Notes: generated by a model from the sequence alone, not told the origin. Positions 54,649-64,000 are shown, counted from the first letter of the stretch. The stretch is 64,000 nucleotides of DNA from Fidelibacterota bacterium (GCA_016784025.1 JADHVL010000004.1:1-64000); one strand, 5' to 3'. Made by a program: numbers and translations.

Positions 54649-55692
54649 CTATGTCGTCTTAAACGAGGACTTGAAACGCAGGGATACATTTACCAGAGCT
54701 ATGAGTACAGGAACTTCAACCAGCGGTCCAATAACTGCGGCAAAGGCTTCCCCTGAGTTGATTCCAAATACGGCTACAGCGACTGCAATAGCCAGCTCAA
54801 AATTATTGCTGGCTGCAGTAAAGGCCAGGGAGGTCACCTTCTCATACGAATCGCTTATTTTGCTGCCGAGGTAAAAGGATACAAAAAACATGACCAGAAA
54901 ATAAATGACCAATGGGAGTGCGATTCGTAAAACATCAAGCGGGATCTCCACAATGAGTTCACCTTTGAGAGAAAACATGACGAAGATTGTAAAAAGTAAG
55001 GCCACCAATGTGAGCGGGCTGATGGTCTTGATAAATACTTTGTTATACCAATGCTCCCCCTTTGCGCGCATAAGGATCAGACGTGACAGGAGGCCAGCAA
55101 AAAAGGGAATTCCCAGATAAATACCCACGCTTTTGGCAATTTCCAGCATAGATATGCTGGCAGCTTCCAATTCGAATCCAAACCAGGCAGGAAAAACTGT
55201 CAAATAGAGATAGGCAAACAAGGAGAAGAAAAGAATCTGAAAAATTGAATTAAGAGCGACCAACCCCGCTGTGTACTCCCTATCCCCTCCAGCTAAATCA
55301 CTCCAGACAATCACCATGGCAATACAACGTGCCAGACCAATCAGGATCAATCCCGTCATATAGTGGGGATATCCCTGAAGGAATGTGATGGCCAGGACAA
55401 ACATCAATAGGGGGCCAATAATCCAATTTAGTATGAGTGAGAAGCTTAACACGGGGACATCTTTAAATAGACTACCCAGGCGTTCATAACGAACCTTGGC
55501 CAGTGGTGGATACATCATGATAATGAGACCAATGGCAATGGGAATGTTGGTGGTACCAGACTGCATGCCATTCCAGAAATCACTTATACCAGGCATGGTA
55601 TATCCAGCCAGGACGCCAGCAGCCATGAACAGGAGTATCCAGAGCGTTAGATATCGATCGAGGAAACTTAGTTTTTTCCCGGGTTTTTCCAT
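54649..55692 (-). CDS. acr3: Arsenite efflux transporter Acr3
   Basis: Inner-membrane arsenite (arsenical) exporter of the bile/arsenite/riboflavin superfamily. About ten membrane segments; the Acr3 core [23 protein letters not shown] (about residues 120-142) contains the catalytic Cys, and the later [18 protein letters not shown] matches the second conserved helix. The start at 55692 is preferred to 55713, because GAGGAG lies nine bases before it. There is no ArsR regulator or true arsenate reductase gene beside it. The ArsC/Spx-like protein at 35962-36318 is far away. Confidence 0.9.
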   Translation of the reverse strand: MEKPGKKLSFLDRYLTLWILLFMAAGVLAGYTMPGISDFWNGMQSGTTNIPIAIGLIIMMYPPLAKVRYERLGSLFKDVPVLSFSLILNWIIGPLLMFVLAITFLQGYPHYMTGLILIGLARCIAMVIVWSDLAGGDREYTAGLVALNSIFQILFFSLFAYLYLTVFPAWFGFELEAASISMLEIAKSVGIYLGIPFFAGLLSRLILMRAKGEHWYNKVFIKTISPLTLVALLFTIFVMFSLKGELIVEIPLDVLRIALPLVIYFLVMFFVSFYLGSKISDSYEKVTSLAFTAASNNFELAIAVAVAVFGINSGEAFAAVIGPLVEVPVLIALVNVSLRFKSSFKTT

Positions 55693-55886
55693 GTACACAA
55701 ACTCCTCTAACATTTGACAAGACCCCCGTCGCTCGCATGTTAACCAATAAATACGCTCACCAAAGTGAGATATTGATGAGCTTGATGCATCCCTCCACCC
55801 ATTGGCATAGAAAATGCCCTTGCTTCGGGGAGGGACGCGTGTAACATGCCCACAGCTAGATCGATTTCACAATAGAGGAGCCTGAG

Positions 55887-57593
55887 ATGTATCAACCAAC
55901 TAATTTTATTCCAACAGACCTAACTATAAATTCCTGGACAGATTTAAAGCCCTATTTCGATGCTCTCATCAGCAGCGAAGTCAACGACAGCGAAGCTTTA
56001 GGTCAACTCATCCTGCACTACAGCGAAACCCTGAGTGTATTTCACGAGCAGAATGCCTGGTCATATATCAATATGTCCCGGGAAACCACCAATCAGGAAT
56101 ACCTGGACCGCCACGAACTGTTTGCCACAAAAATCTCCCCTGAATTAGAAAAAGCCGCCAATGTCGTGGAGAAGATGATCGTAAATCATCCCTCATTTTC
56201 TGAACTACCAGACGCACGTTTTGGTCAGCTCAAGAAAAAGCTCAGGCGTGAACTTGAACTGTTCCGTGAAGAAAATGTCGAGCTATCCGCAGAGATTTCA
56301 AAGTTGAGCACTCAGTACGACCAGCTCACAGGTGGGCTCACCGTTACTTTGGATGGTGAAGAAATGCCCATGCCCAAAGCTTCTGTCAAATTGCAATCTT
56401 CTGACCGGACCACTCGAAAGGAAGCCTGGCTGGCCATCAGTGAAAAGCGATATTCCATAAAAGAGGAAGCTGACCGAATTTATAATGACATGTTAAAACT
56501 GAGGGTTCAATCTGCAAAAAATGCAGGCTATGACAATTACCGTGACTTCAGTCATGATCAGCACCAACGTTTTGACTATACACCTCAAGATGCCATCGAT
56601 TTCCAGAATGCCATTGAGGAACATATTGTTCCTCTCGCCAAAAAGATCGGGGAATCTCATCGTGATAAACTGGGGCTGGCAAAAGATGATTATCGACCCT
56701 GGGATGGAGCCGGTGAGCCCGAGGGCCAGGAAGCTTTAAAACCTTTTAAAACTGGGTCAGAGTTGCTTGAACATGCTGTAAATATTTTTAGCGAAATTCA
56801 TCCCCAATTTGGTGAGAATCTTAAAGCCATGAAGGCTGCAGACCTGTTCGATCTTGAATCCCGGAAGGGCAAAGCTCCAGGTGGCTACAATTATGGTCTG
56901 GAAACAACAGGCATGCCCTTTATTTTTATGAATGCTGCAGGCACCCATCGCGATGTCGTCACCATGTGCCATGAGGGCGGACACGCCATGCATACCTTCC
57001 TCACCAATGATGAGCCTATGATTCACTATCGCGACACGCCTTCCGAAATGGCCGAAACCGCCTCCATGAGTATGGAGTTATTAACTGCGGAGTTATGGAA
57101 CAAATTTTATGATCAAAAGGATCATATCAGAGCTCGTCGCGAACACCTCGAAGGCATCATCTCATTTTTCCCCTGGTGTGCCACAGTAGATGCATTCCAG
57201 CACTGGGTGTATTTGAATCCCAACCATACCTTTGAAGAGCGCGATGCATATTTTGATGAATTGAATGGTCGTTTCACTTCCGGGTTGATTAAGTGGGATG
57301 GCTATGATCACTTCAGACGCAATGCCTGGCAGCGTCAACTCCATATCTTTGGAATGCCCTTTTATTATGTTGAATATGGAATAGCCCAACTGGGAGCTCT
57401 CCAGGTTTATCGTCTCTACAAGCAAGATCCAGAAGCTGCCTTGAAGGGCTACATCAAAGGATTGAGCCTTGGAAGTTCCAAACCTTTACCTGAAGTCTGG
57501 GAAGCCATGGGCATCAAGTTTGATTTTTCAGCGGAGACCTTGAAAGAATTGGTAGAATTTGTACAACAAGAATTGAATGATCTGCAGGACTAA
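55887..57593 (+). CDS. pepF: Oligoendopeptidase F
   Basis: Cytoplasmic zinc endopeptidase of family M3 that cuts medium-length peptides. The active site CHEGGHAMHTF (about residues 362-372) contains HExxH, and the downstream Glu in SEMAETASMSMELL (about 390) is the third ligand. The 568-residue length is typical, and the N-terminal lobe is helical. It is followed three bases later by the M20 peptidase gene, so both may be expressed together for peptide breakdown. Confidence 0.93.
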   Translation: MYQPTNFIPTDLTINSWTDLKPYFDALISSEVNDSEALGQLILHYSETLSVFHEQNAWSYINMSRETTNQEYLDRHELFATKISPELEKAANVVEKMIVNHPSFSELPDARFGQLKKKLRRELELFREENVELSAEISKLSTQYDQLTGGLTVTLDGEEMPMPKASVKLQSSDRTTRKEAWLAISEKRYSIKEEADRIYNDMLKLRVQSAKNAGYDNYRDFSHDQHQRFDYTPQDAIDFQNAIEEHIVPLAKKIGESHRDKLGLAKDDYRPWDGAGEPEGQEALKPFKTGSELLEHAVNIFSEIHPQFGENLKAMKAADLFDLESRKGKAPGGYNYGLETTGMPFIFMNAAGTHRDVVTMCHEGGHAMHTFLTNDEPMIHYRDTPSEMAETASMSMELLTAELWNKFYDQKDHIRARREHLEGIISFFPWCATVDAFQHWVYLNPNHTFEERDAYFDELNGRFTSGLIKWDGYDHFRRNAWQRQLHIFGMPFYYVEYGIAQLGALQVYRLYKQDPEAALKGYIKGLSLGSSKPLPEVWEAMGIKFDFSAETLKELVEFVQQELNDLQD

Positions 57594-57596
57594 GAT

Positions 57597-58967
57597 ATGA
57601 AAAACACGCTGGACTTTTTAGGACAACATCATGACAGGTATGAACAGGAATTGATTGATATTCTCAAGATTCCCAGCATCAGTTCAAATCCTGACAATAT
57701 TGATGATATGCGCGATATGGCTGAGCTACTGAAAAAGGAAATGCGCAGTATCGGTATGGATGAGGTAAGTATCTTCGAAACTGATGGACATCCTGTCGTT
57801 TATTCTGAATGGCTTGGTGCGCCTGGAGCACCCACTCTACTCATTTATGGGCATTACGATGTCCAACCAGTTGATCCAGTGGATTTGTGGAGCTCACCAC
57901 CCTTTGAACCTGTGATAAAAGACGGCAAAATTTTTGCCCGGGGATCTGCAGACGATAAGGGTCAGATTTATATCCACCTAAAAGCTATTGAAGCATGGTT
58001 GGCAACCAAGGGCACACTGCCTGTGAATGTAAAGTTGCTTTTCGAGGGTGAAGAAGAAATTGGTTCAGCCCATCTGGAAGACTTCATCACCAAACACGAG
58101 GAAATGTTGGCTGCCGACTATGTGGTCATCTCTGATACCCCAATGTTTAGAGAAGGGTATCCTGGGATCACTTACGGTCTCCGTGGCCTGGCATACCTTC
58201 AGGTAAACCTGCGTGGTACTTCTACGGATCTTCATTCTGGTTCCTTTGGCGGTCTGGTGAAAAATCCAATTAATGCTCTGGTTGAAATTCTAGCTCAGAT
58301 GAAAGATGAAGACGGACGCATCCTTATCCGGGGATTTTATGATGATGTGTTACCTATTACTGAGAACGAGCATGACAAACTTAGTAATCTGCCTTTCAGC
58401 GCTAAAGATTTTGCAGATAGTATCAATGCACCCGCTCTGTTTGGTGAAGCGGGTTACGATGATTTAGAACGGCTTTGGGCACGACCCACATTTGACATCA
58501 ATGGTATCTGGGGTGGTTTTCAGGGTGAAGGAGCTAAAACCGTTATCCCAGCCGAGGCTCATGCAAAAGTATCCATGAGGCTAGTTGCAGATCAAGATCC
58601 TGATGATATTGCCGAAAAATTCACTACCTATGTCAAATCTCTTATTCCAGAAAGCATGGAAGCCGAAATTGAAGCCATGCATGGTGGCTTTGGATATGTA
58701 ACTGATCTGGACAATCCTGGACTACAAGCCGGAGTACGAGCCCTGAAAAAAGCATTTGGGAAGGAAGTAGATTTTCTCCGTGAAGGTGGTTCAATCCCCA
58801 TTGTGAAAGTATTCGCAGATATTATCAAGGCACCTGTGCTTCTTATGGGATATGGTCTCCCTGATCAAAATGCCCACGCCCCTAATGAAAATTTTAGTCT
58901 CTACAACTTTCATAAGGGAATAGAAAGTATTGTCTATTTCTTTGAAGAAATTGGAAATCTAAAGTGA
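57597..58967 (+). CDS. M20-family metallopeptidase (dipeptidase-like)
   Basis: Dizinc peptidase of family M20. Ligands: YGHYDVQP (about residues 83-90), the bridging Asp region SADDKGQ (about 119-125), EGEEEIGS (catalytic Glu, about 150-157), ISDTPMF and the C-terminal GLPDQNAHAPNE (His about 436). The dimerisation lid domain lies between about 195 and 330. Length of 456 residues fits dipeptidase-type members, which release amino acids from small peptides. Its last four bases overlap the hemolysin III gene start. Confidence 0.92.
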   Translation: MKNTLDFLGQHHDRYEQELIDILKIPSISSNPDNIDDMRDMAELLKKEMRSIGMDEVSIFETDGHPVVYSEWLGAPGAPTLLIYGHYDVQPVDPVDLWSSPPFEPVIKDGKIFARGSADDKGQIYIHLKAIEAWLATKGTLPVNVKLLFEGEEEIGSAHLEDFITKHEEMLAADYVVISDTPMFREGYPGITYGLRGLAYLQVNLRGTSTDLHSGSFGGLVKNPINALVEILAQMKDEDGRILIRGFYDDVLPITENEHDKLSNLPFSAKDFADSINAPALFGEAGYDDLERLWARPTFDINGIWGGFQGEGAKTVIPAEAHAKVSMRLVADQDPDDIAEKFTTYVKSLIPESMEAEIEAMHGGFGYVTDLDNPGLQAGVRALKKAFGKEVDFLREGGSIPIVKVFADIIKAPVLLMGYGLPDQNAHAPNENFSLYNFHKGIESIVYFFEEIGNLK

Positions 58968-59605
58968 GTCGGTCTCGGGCAGATTATGAGGAATTAGCCA
59001 ACACCATTACCCATGGCATCGGTGTCGGCTTTAGCATCACAGGACTGGTCCTGCTGGTCGTCAGAGCTGCCCTCTATGGAGATGCCTGGCAGGTGGTAAG
59101 TTTTAGCATCTACGGGTCTTCCTTAATCCTGTTGTACCTTGCATCCACGCTCTACCATGGTTTCCGTTCACCACGAGTAAAGGAAATGTTGCGAATCTTT
59201 GATCACTCAGCAATTTATCTGCTGATTGCAGGTTCCTATACCCCCTTTTTATTGGTCACCTTGAGAGGGCCCTGGGGTTGGAGTTTACTGGGTACGATCT
59301 GGGGGTTGGCAATCGTGGGAATCACCTTTAAACTTATCTTTGGACCGAAATACGACCTACTCAGTACGATTTTCTATTTACTCATGGGGTGGGTGGTTAT
59401 CATAGCAATCAAACCACTAATAGCAACCTTACCATTTGGGGGTCTGATGTGGCTAATAGCTGGTGGTCTGGCGTATTCTATGGGAGTTATTTTCTATGCC
59501 TGGGAGAAGTTGCCCTACAATCATGCAATCTGGCATGGATTCGTTTTAGCTGGTAGTCTGTTCCACTTCTTTGCTGTGTTCTTCCATATTGCACCTGCTG
59601 CTTAG
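58964..59605 (+). CDS. Hemolysin III/PAQR-family membrane protein
   Basis: Seven-helix membrane protein of the hemolysin III (YqfA) branch of the PAQR superfamily. Conserved points: NTITHGIGVGFS near the N-terminus (residues about 10-21), the YLASTLYHGF helix and IFDHSAIYLLIAGSYTPF (about 75-92), and a late HAIWHGFVLAGSLFHFFAV stretch with the second metal-His set. The start is GTG within a GTGA overlap with the M20 gene. Bacterial function is unclear; lipid-related or sensing roles have been proposed. It ends with TTAG shared with the convergent TPR gene. Confidence 0.9.
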   Translation: MSRSRADYEELANTITHGIGVGFSITGLVLLVVRAALYGDAWQVVSFSIYGSSLILLYLASTLYHGFRSPRVKEMLRIFDHSAIYLLIAGSYTPFLLVTLRGPWGWSLLGTIWGLAIVGITFKLIFGPKYDLLSTIFYLLMGWVVIIAIKPLIATLPFGGLMWLIAGGLAYSMGVIFYAWEKLPYNHAIWHGFVLAGSLFHFFAVFFHIAPAA

Positions 59606-61077
59606 GCGGGATTCTTAGAGAACTTCGTTTTGCTTAATACCAGTGCCTGATCCATACTGTTCAACACATTCAATTCTTTAGCCTGTAACTTGAAGCGGGC
59701 GGCCTGCTCCGTCTCACCCAAACCCTCATATGCCTGTCCAATGCGAAAAAGGTTGTAGGGGTTCAATTGATTGGCTTCTTCCAACTTATCAATAGCAGTT
59801 TGATACCTTTTCTCCCCGAGGGCGATGATTCCATTTAATTGAGAGATTAGTTTTACCTGAATGGGATTTTTCCTGATACCTACTTGCTCAGCAAATAGAT
59901 CAGAGGTTTCCCTGGCCTTTTCAAATTCACCTTCCAGTGCAAAAACTCGTGAAATATTAAACAGATGAGTAGTGTGAGCGTTCATTTTGACGGCTTGTGG
60001 CAAAGTTGATTTATCAATAACATCAATGGATTGGTTGTAGCGATCCAGGGCCTTAGAAGGCTGGTTCAGTTCCAGATACAGATTACCTAATATGACCAAA
60101 TCATTGGCCATATTTCCAACATCCTGACTTTCTTCAGCCAGTTTCAAATTTGACAGAATGGACTGCACTGCCTGAGAGAGGTTTCCCTCACAGACATAAG
60201 TTAAGGCTTCTGTAAAAATGGCTCGTCTTGTATCAATGTCATTCCGGGCAATTTCCTTTAATAATTCTAACTGAGTACGGGCTCTATCCGGTTCACCCAA
60301 AAAGGCATAATCACAAGCGATGCCAATATGACTGGCCACAAAATTTGGATCCAGCTCAAGTGCTTTGGCATAAAATTCTATGGACTCATTAAAGCGACCC
60401 ATCTCCATAAGCAGCTCAGCATATGAGTCATACGCATTGGGGTTTTCAGAGTTCAACTTGATATAGAATTTAAAGGCTTTTTCAGCCTCACCATAATTCC
60501 CCAATGCCCTTTGTGAATAGCCCAATTGATTATGGAGAATGGCCATGTTGTTATTCACCCTGGTAGCCTGATTATAGGATTGAATCGCTTGATGATATTG
60601 CCGCAAACCAAAGTAATAATTGCCCAGGATGAGAAGAGCAGATTCATCACCGGGGTACATATCGACCAGCTTCTGCAAGGTCTTCTCTTGCTTGGTATTG
60701 TTCCCCTCAAAACCATATTTAGCGGCTAATATGATGAGTTGCTCACCCTCACTGGCTTTTGAAGCGTGAGCCTTGGCTGAGTCTAAGCATGCAATAAATA
60801 ATCCTGTCCCAGGTGAAACATAGGCCAGATTGAGCCAGGCTGAAGCGAAGGTCGGATCTGCATCCAGGGCTAAACGAAAATGGGTTGCAGCTTCAACTGC
60901 TTGAAGGGTGTTCGCAAAGGTCATCCCCCGTTGAAACTCCTCAGCAGCAAGACTGGATTCCGTAGTAACTGGAACCTTAGCCAGGGACACTGTGGCGAGT
61001 TCCTCTTTAGCACAATGTGCGAGGCATAAAAACATCCCCAATGCCAGAAATATGATACTTCGTCGTGATCGGTTCAT
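59602..61077 (-). CDS. TPR-repeat lipoprotein
   Basis: Exported tetratricopeptide-repeat protein. The start at 61077 is chosen over 61149: GAGG lies eight bases upstream, and the protein begins with a lipoprotein signal (MNRSRRSIIFLALG ... LAHC). After about residue 50, at least eight TPR units follow, for example around ESALLILGNYYFGLRQYHQAI, HNQLGYSQRALGNYGEAEK and NAYDSYAELLMEMGRFNES. It gives protein interaction capacity; role and partners are unknown. The stop is shared with the hemolysin III gene (TTAG). Confidence 0.85.
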   Translation of the reverse strand: MNRSRRSIIFLALGMFLCLAHCAKEELATVSLAKVPVTTESSLAAEEFQRGMTFANTLQAVEAATHFRLALDADPTFASAWLNLAYVSPGTGLFIACLDSAKAHASKASEGEQLIILAAKYGFEGNNTKQEKTLQKLVDMYPGDESALLILGNYYFGLRQYHQAIQSYNQATRVNNNMAILHNQLGYSQRALGNYGEAEKAFKFYIKLNSENPNAYDSYAELLMEMGRFNESIEFYAKALELDPNFVASHIGIACDYAFLGEPDRARTQLELLKEIARNDIDTRRAIFTEALTYVCEGNLSQAVQSILSNLKLAEESQDVGNMANDLVILGNLYLELNQPSKALDRYNQSIDVIDKSTLPQAVKMNAHTTHLFNISRVFALEGEFEKARETSDLFAEQVGIRKNPIQVKLISQLNGIIALGEKRYQTAIDKLEEANQLNPYNLFRIGQAYEGLGETEQAARFKLQAKELNVLNSMDQALVLSKTKFSKNPA

Positions 61078-61169
61078 GGTTGATCCCTCGATTCTTTCCC
61101 AATTTTCTTTAGACAGGCGGCTAATTCTTAATCTACGCCAATATGTCAAGCTGGTTCCTGCAATAATAA

Positions 61170-62306
61170 TCAGGAAGGCCCATTTAATAGAGCAAGAATC
61201 TGGTCAACTTCATCGGATGTATTGTAGTAGTGGGGTGCCAAACGCAAGCCACCACCACGTAACGAGATATTTACGCCAGATTCTGAAAGTGTTTCAAAAA
61301 CGGATTCATTTTTAGATGCGTCGTCATGGGAGAAAAGGCAAATACTGCTTTGCTCATTCTCCTCAAATTGATACATGGTATTGAAGGGTAATTCTTCCAG
61401 GCCCCATTCAAATTGACCTATTAGATTGCGTACATGGCGAAAAATGCTATCGACTCCACATTCCAGGAGCAACTCAGTGGCTTTTTCAGCACCTACCATT
61501 CCTGAGGCATTAAAGGCACCCAGCTCGAAGCGTTTTGCATCAGGGCTGAGTTCCTGCTCAAAATTGCCAAAATCCACAGGATTAACGTGACCCATATAGC
61601 CCCGATGGACTAATTTTAGTCGCGATTGGAGCTCTTCAGTAACATACAGGAATCCTGTTCCCAGAGGAGACATCATCCATTTGTGCCCACCAACTGCCAT
61701 AAAATCAACACCTGAAGCCATGACATCAGTGGGTACAACTCCTACAGATTGAATAGCATCGACAGAAAAAACAATATTCCTGGAATGACATAGGTCCGAG
61801 AGGGTTTTCATATCTGCACGATAACCAGTTAAATATTGAACACTACTGATTGAAATTAGTCGGGTCTGTGGTTTTAAGGCCGCTTCAAACAGTTCTGGGG
61901 TTACCCTCCCATCTGGGGCAGAAATGAATTCCATATCTACGCCTCTATCTTTCAAATTCAGGAAGGGCATCACATTAGATGGAAATTCATCCACATAGAG
62001 CAGGATATGATCACCAGATTTCCAATCCAATCCATTGGCCAGCACATTGATGCCTGAAACTGTGTTTGCCATATGAGCAATCCGCTCCGCCGGTGCACCC
62101 ACCAGATTTCCATAGTTAGACCTGAGACCCTCCATATGATCCACAGCAATATTCCAGGAGAGGGGATTTCCCATTTGGCGATGCTCAAAAAATTCATTCA
62201 TGGCATTCACTACGGGTCGGGAAATAGGGCTATAGGCAGCGTGGTTGAAAAACAGACGTTTCCCAGCTACGTCAAAGTAGGATCTGAATTGCTCTTGAGT
62301 TATCAT
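61170..62306 (-). CDS. Class V aminotransferase (cysteine desulfurase/epimerase-like)
   Basis: PLP enzyme of the fold-type I class V group. The PLP Lys is in GGHKWMMSPLG (about residue 199-200), the pyridine-binding Asp lies in FSVDAIQSVG (about 176), and ANTVSGINVL is the cofactor-phosphate loop. At 378 residues it resembles isopenicillin-N-epimerase-like or selenocysteine lyase-like enzymes more than IscS; no iscU/suf genes lie nearby. Substrate is not assignable. It lies between the TPR gene and the HMA-like lipoprotein gene on the minus strand. Confidence 0.85.
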   Translation of the reverse strand: MITQEQFRSYFDVAGKRLFFNHAAYSPISRPVVNAMNEFFEHRQMGNPLSWNIAVDHMEGLRSNYGNLVGAPAERIAHMANTVSGINVLANGLDWKSGDHILLYVDEFPSNVMPFLNLKDRGVDMEFISAPDGRVTPELFEAALKPQTRLISISSVQYLTGYRADMKTLSDLCHSRNIVFSVDAIQSVGVVPTDVMASGVDFMAVGGHKWMMSPLGTGFLYVTEELQSRLKLVHRGYMGHVNPVDFGNFEQELSPDAKRFELGAFNASGMVGAEKATELLLECGVDSIFRHVRNLIGQFEWGLEELPFNTMYQFEENEQSSICLFSHDDASKNESVFETLSESGVNISLRGGGLRLAPHYYNTSDEVDQILALLNGPS

Positions 62307-62321
62307 AAATTTCCTTATGCA

Positions 62322-62714
62322 TCATTGAAGGGCTTGTGGAGTGAAGCAGCATTGGGGCAAGCGACCACGAGCGACATCATTTCCAGGTACATTATCAATG
62401 GTGAAGCCAAAGTCACCAAGGTGGGCTTTTATTTCAGCCGCAGAGACCTGGTTATCTCGATAGCGAATCTGTGCTTTGTGGGTTTGAATATTGGCAGAAA
62501 CAGTCTTAATACCCTCCAGCTCAAGGATTCGACCCTCAAAGATTTTTTGACCATCCACACAAACCAGCTCAGCGATGTCCAGTTCAAGAACGACAATCCT
62601 GGATTCCTTTTCACAGGAAGTGAAGATCAGTGCAAGCACGATAACAAGCCAGTTGATTTTGAATGGAATCCTATTTTTCAGATTCAACCTCCTGGAGACG
62701 TTTTTCCAGACCAC
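62322..62714 (-). CDS. HMA-like small lipoprotein with degenerate metal motif
   Basis: Short exported protein of unknown role. After an N-terminal hydrophobic stretch (INWLVIVLALIFTSC, lipobox Cys) comes a beta-alpha-beta-beta-alpha-beta region resembling the heavy-metal-associated fold, but the usual CxxC is reduced to one Cys (LVCVDGQ). The C-terminus ends with a Cys-Cys pair (LPQCCFTPQ). The frame has no ATG: GTG 62714, TTG 62687 or CTG 62681 are possible, with AGGAGG at 62693-62688 placed best for CTG. It overlaps the 3' end of the M1 peptidase gene. Confidence 0.55.
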   Translation of the reverse strand: MVWKNVSRRLNLKNRIPFKINWLVIVLALIFTSCEKESRIVVLELDIAELVCVDGQKIFEGRILELEGIKTVSANIQTHKAQIRYRDNQVSAAEIKAHLGDFGFTIDNVPGNDVARGRLPQCCFTPQALQ

Positions 62715-64000
62715 CTAATTTCTCGGTGAGTTCATCGAGTTGTTTTTGCAATTTCTTAGTCTCTGTTCCATCACTTGAGGCTTGAATGGCCTTGAGTTGA
62801 CGTTTTACCAGAGGATGATCCTGCACAGCCAGTCGAGATTGGAGTGCTTCAAGGAATGGAATTCCGGCCTTCTCTTTTGCAGCACCCAGACCTCTGGCAG
62901 CATTGATCTGAACGGGGTAGCTAGGATCTTCAGTGGCTGAACAAATAGCTTGTGTGATCTGTTTCTGGAGATGGGGTGGCATCCATTCCTTCATTGATGT
63001 TAGAGCCATAACTCTGGCTACTTTCTCATCATAGAAATGAACTGGTGCATCTATTCCATCCAGCAGTGCTTCCAGAGCCGCTTCACTTCGACTGGCAGCC
63101 AATCCAAGAAAAGCTCCTGCACGTACCAAATTTCTCCAGCCATCTTTTTTAGTATAGGCAGTTAATAAAGGAGTGTCCTCTGCATTGCGCTGTTTACCTA
63201 GACTTTCCAGAAGAGCCATTTCTCCTCGATAAGGTAGATCCTTTGTTTTCAATTTTGAGAGAATGGATTTCCTCATAGCACCATTTCGATGAGTACCACA
63301 TGCTTTTGCAACTTCCTCAATGACCATGGGATCTGTTTCAAGTGGTAGCAATTCGGCAAGATGGGCATAGGCGTAGGCATTACCGACGGAACCCAGAGAC
63401 CGATAGGCATGGATTCTGAGACCCCAGCGCTTTTCTTGCTTGAGATAATCGCGGATGGCCTGCAAATTTTTGCGCTTGCCAGTCTTGGCTAATTCACTCA
63501 TGGCCTGCATAAGTCCGCGGACTGTCTTGCCCTTTTCAAGGAGGTGACGAAGCTTATCATCACCAGGGTTGAATTCTGCCTCAAAGAGAGCTTTCATGTT
63601 TGGATCAAGCATGATGTGAACAGGTTCATCCATTTTGATATTTACTATCTGGAGCCCCTTGGTGAGATGAACCACATCGACGTGATCAACGCCCTGGCTA
63701 TCCTGCCACCCAATCTCAAGATCCATTTCAAACAGCTCGATTCCCTTTTTGTCATCTACCTGGGTCTGTTCAAATGTGAATTTTCCCAGTCCCTTTTTCT
63801 TATCATATTCAAAACTGGCTTTTAGAATGGGATATCCTTTTGAATGGAACCACATATCAAAGAAGCTATCCAGATTCAAACCTGAATGATTTTCTATACA
63901 GCGTTGAAAATCAAGGGATTTTACTGTACGAGCAGCATAGGTATTGACATATTCCTGGACACCGGCCCAGAACTTATCATCTCCCACCAATTGACGCAGC
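62671..64000 (-). CDS. M1-family aminopeptidase, C-terminal part (5' end outside window)
   Basis: Only the C-terminal 440 or so residues are inside the window; the open frame continues to base 64000 (the apparent Met at 63990 is a TTG codon inside the gene). The segment LRQLVGDDKFW near the edge follows the catalytic domain of M1 aminopeptidases, and the linker SGLNLDSFFDMWFHSKGYPILKA is typical of the family. The rest is a beta-sandwich followed by HEAT/ARM-like helical repeats (about residues 160-410) and a coiled-coil tail (KLGGLEKRLQEVESEK). The HExxH zinc motif must lie upstream. It would release N-terminal amino acids from peptides, matching the other peptidases nearby. Confidence 0.82.
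   Translation of the reverse strand, partial: LRQLVGDDKFWAGVQEYVNTYAARTVKSLDFQRCIENHSGLNLDSFFDMWFHSKGYPILKASFEYDKKKGLGKFTFEQTQVDDKKGIELFEMDLEIGWQDSQGVDHVDVVHLTKGLQIVNIKMDEPVHIMLDPNMKALFEAEFNPGDDKLRHLLEKGKTVRGLMQAMSELAKTGKRKNLQAIRDYLKQEKRWGLRIHAYRSLGSVGNAYAYAHLAELLPLETDPMVIEEVAKACGTHRNGAMRKSILSKLKTKDLPYRGEMALLESLGKQRNAEDTPLLTAYTKKDGWRNLVRAGAFLGLAASRSEAALEALLDGIDAPVHFYDEKVARVMALTSMKEWMPPHLQKQITQAICSATEDPSYPVQINAARGLGAAKEKAGIPFLEALQSRLAVQDHPLVKRQLKAIQASSDGTETKKLQKQLDELTEKLGGLEKRLQEVESEK

Noticed and set aside
62073-62729. 218-codon plus-strand frame across the aminotransferase and HMA-like genes
   Set aside because: Spans two minus-strand genes and their junction; composition shows no protein family; a shadow frame.

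Overview
The window is a gene-dense stretch of bacterial chromosome of moderate GC content. It carries no phage genes, transposases, CRISPR array or tRNA that I can see. Several traits point to the Fibrobacteres-Chlorobi-Bacteroidetes (FCB) side of the tree. A secreted M6 protease ends in a type IX secretion style tail with a PNPFNP motif. A TonB-dependent receptor has a carboxypeptidase-like N-terminal domain and a lipoprotein partner. YbeY uses an Asp in place of its third metal-binding His. Many genes nevertheless have good Shine-Dalgarno sequences and some have -35/-10 promoters of the ordinary sigma-70 kind, unlike typical Bacteroidetes. A Marinimicrobia/SAR406-like lineage would fit, but this is inference from protein style only.

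Layout from left to right. 1-3911: the phosphate module pstS(partial)-pstC-pstA-pstB-phoU. 3908-10592 (minus): an MJ1255-type glycosyltransferase with an LpxH-like phosphoesterase, an EamA permease, the M6 protease and a phosphoglycolate phosphatase-like HAD enzyme. 10781-12734: etfBA behind a promoter with a perfect 14-bp palindrome. 12845-16848: a six-hairpin glycosidase-like lipoprotein, a class B acid phosphatase lipoprotein and a PAP2 phosphatase. 16959-27681 (minus): a lysine-rich HTH protein; a long run recJ-fabH-acyl-CoA dehydrogenase-pgpH-ybeY-corC-mazG; the RNase P RNA with an oversized P12 arm; and a coiled-coil zinc-ribbon protein. 27968-34059 (minus): glyS, topA, galE and a glutaryl-CoA dehydrogenase-like enzyme. 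34180-39003: fetAB (+) facing a minus run of PC4-like protein, ArsC/Spx-like protein, acylphosphatase, nth and a PolX-like protein. 39108-45221: epmA, a DUF4249-like lipoprotein with its TonB receptor, and an ECF sigma module. 45278-50063: rubrerythrin, an unusual membrane protein fused to a THEP1-like NTPase, and acs. 50140-64000: small stress genes, nagZ, a small carbonic-anhydrase-like protein, queG, a metallo-beta-lactamase-fold hydrolase, acr3, pepF, an M20 peptidase, hemolysin III, a TPR lipoprotein, a class V aminotransferase, an HMA-like lipoprotein and the C-terminal part of an M1 aminopeptidase cut by the window edge.

The metabolic picture is a heterotroph that degrades peptides (M6, M3, M20 and M1 peptidases) and oxidises acyl-CoAs. 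Two acyl-CoA dehydrogenases can pass electrons to EtfAB, and Acs activates acetate. Rubrerythrin, Hsp20, FetAB and Acr3 give stress and metal protection.

The points most worth a second look are these. (1) One polypeptide carries two membrane blocks resembling the S and T parts of an ECF vitamin/metal transporter, followed by a THEP1-type NTPase. (2) Two divergent promoters at the ECF sigma locus share the same 9-base -35 and 6-base -10 with identical 15-bp spacing. (3) A PolX homologue has lost all three polymerase aspartates but keeps its PHP nuclease motifs. (4) The RNase P P12 arm is extended by a GC-rich palindrome. (5) Four convergent gene pairs end in the same 4-bp shared-stop arrangement.
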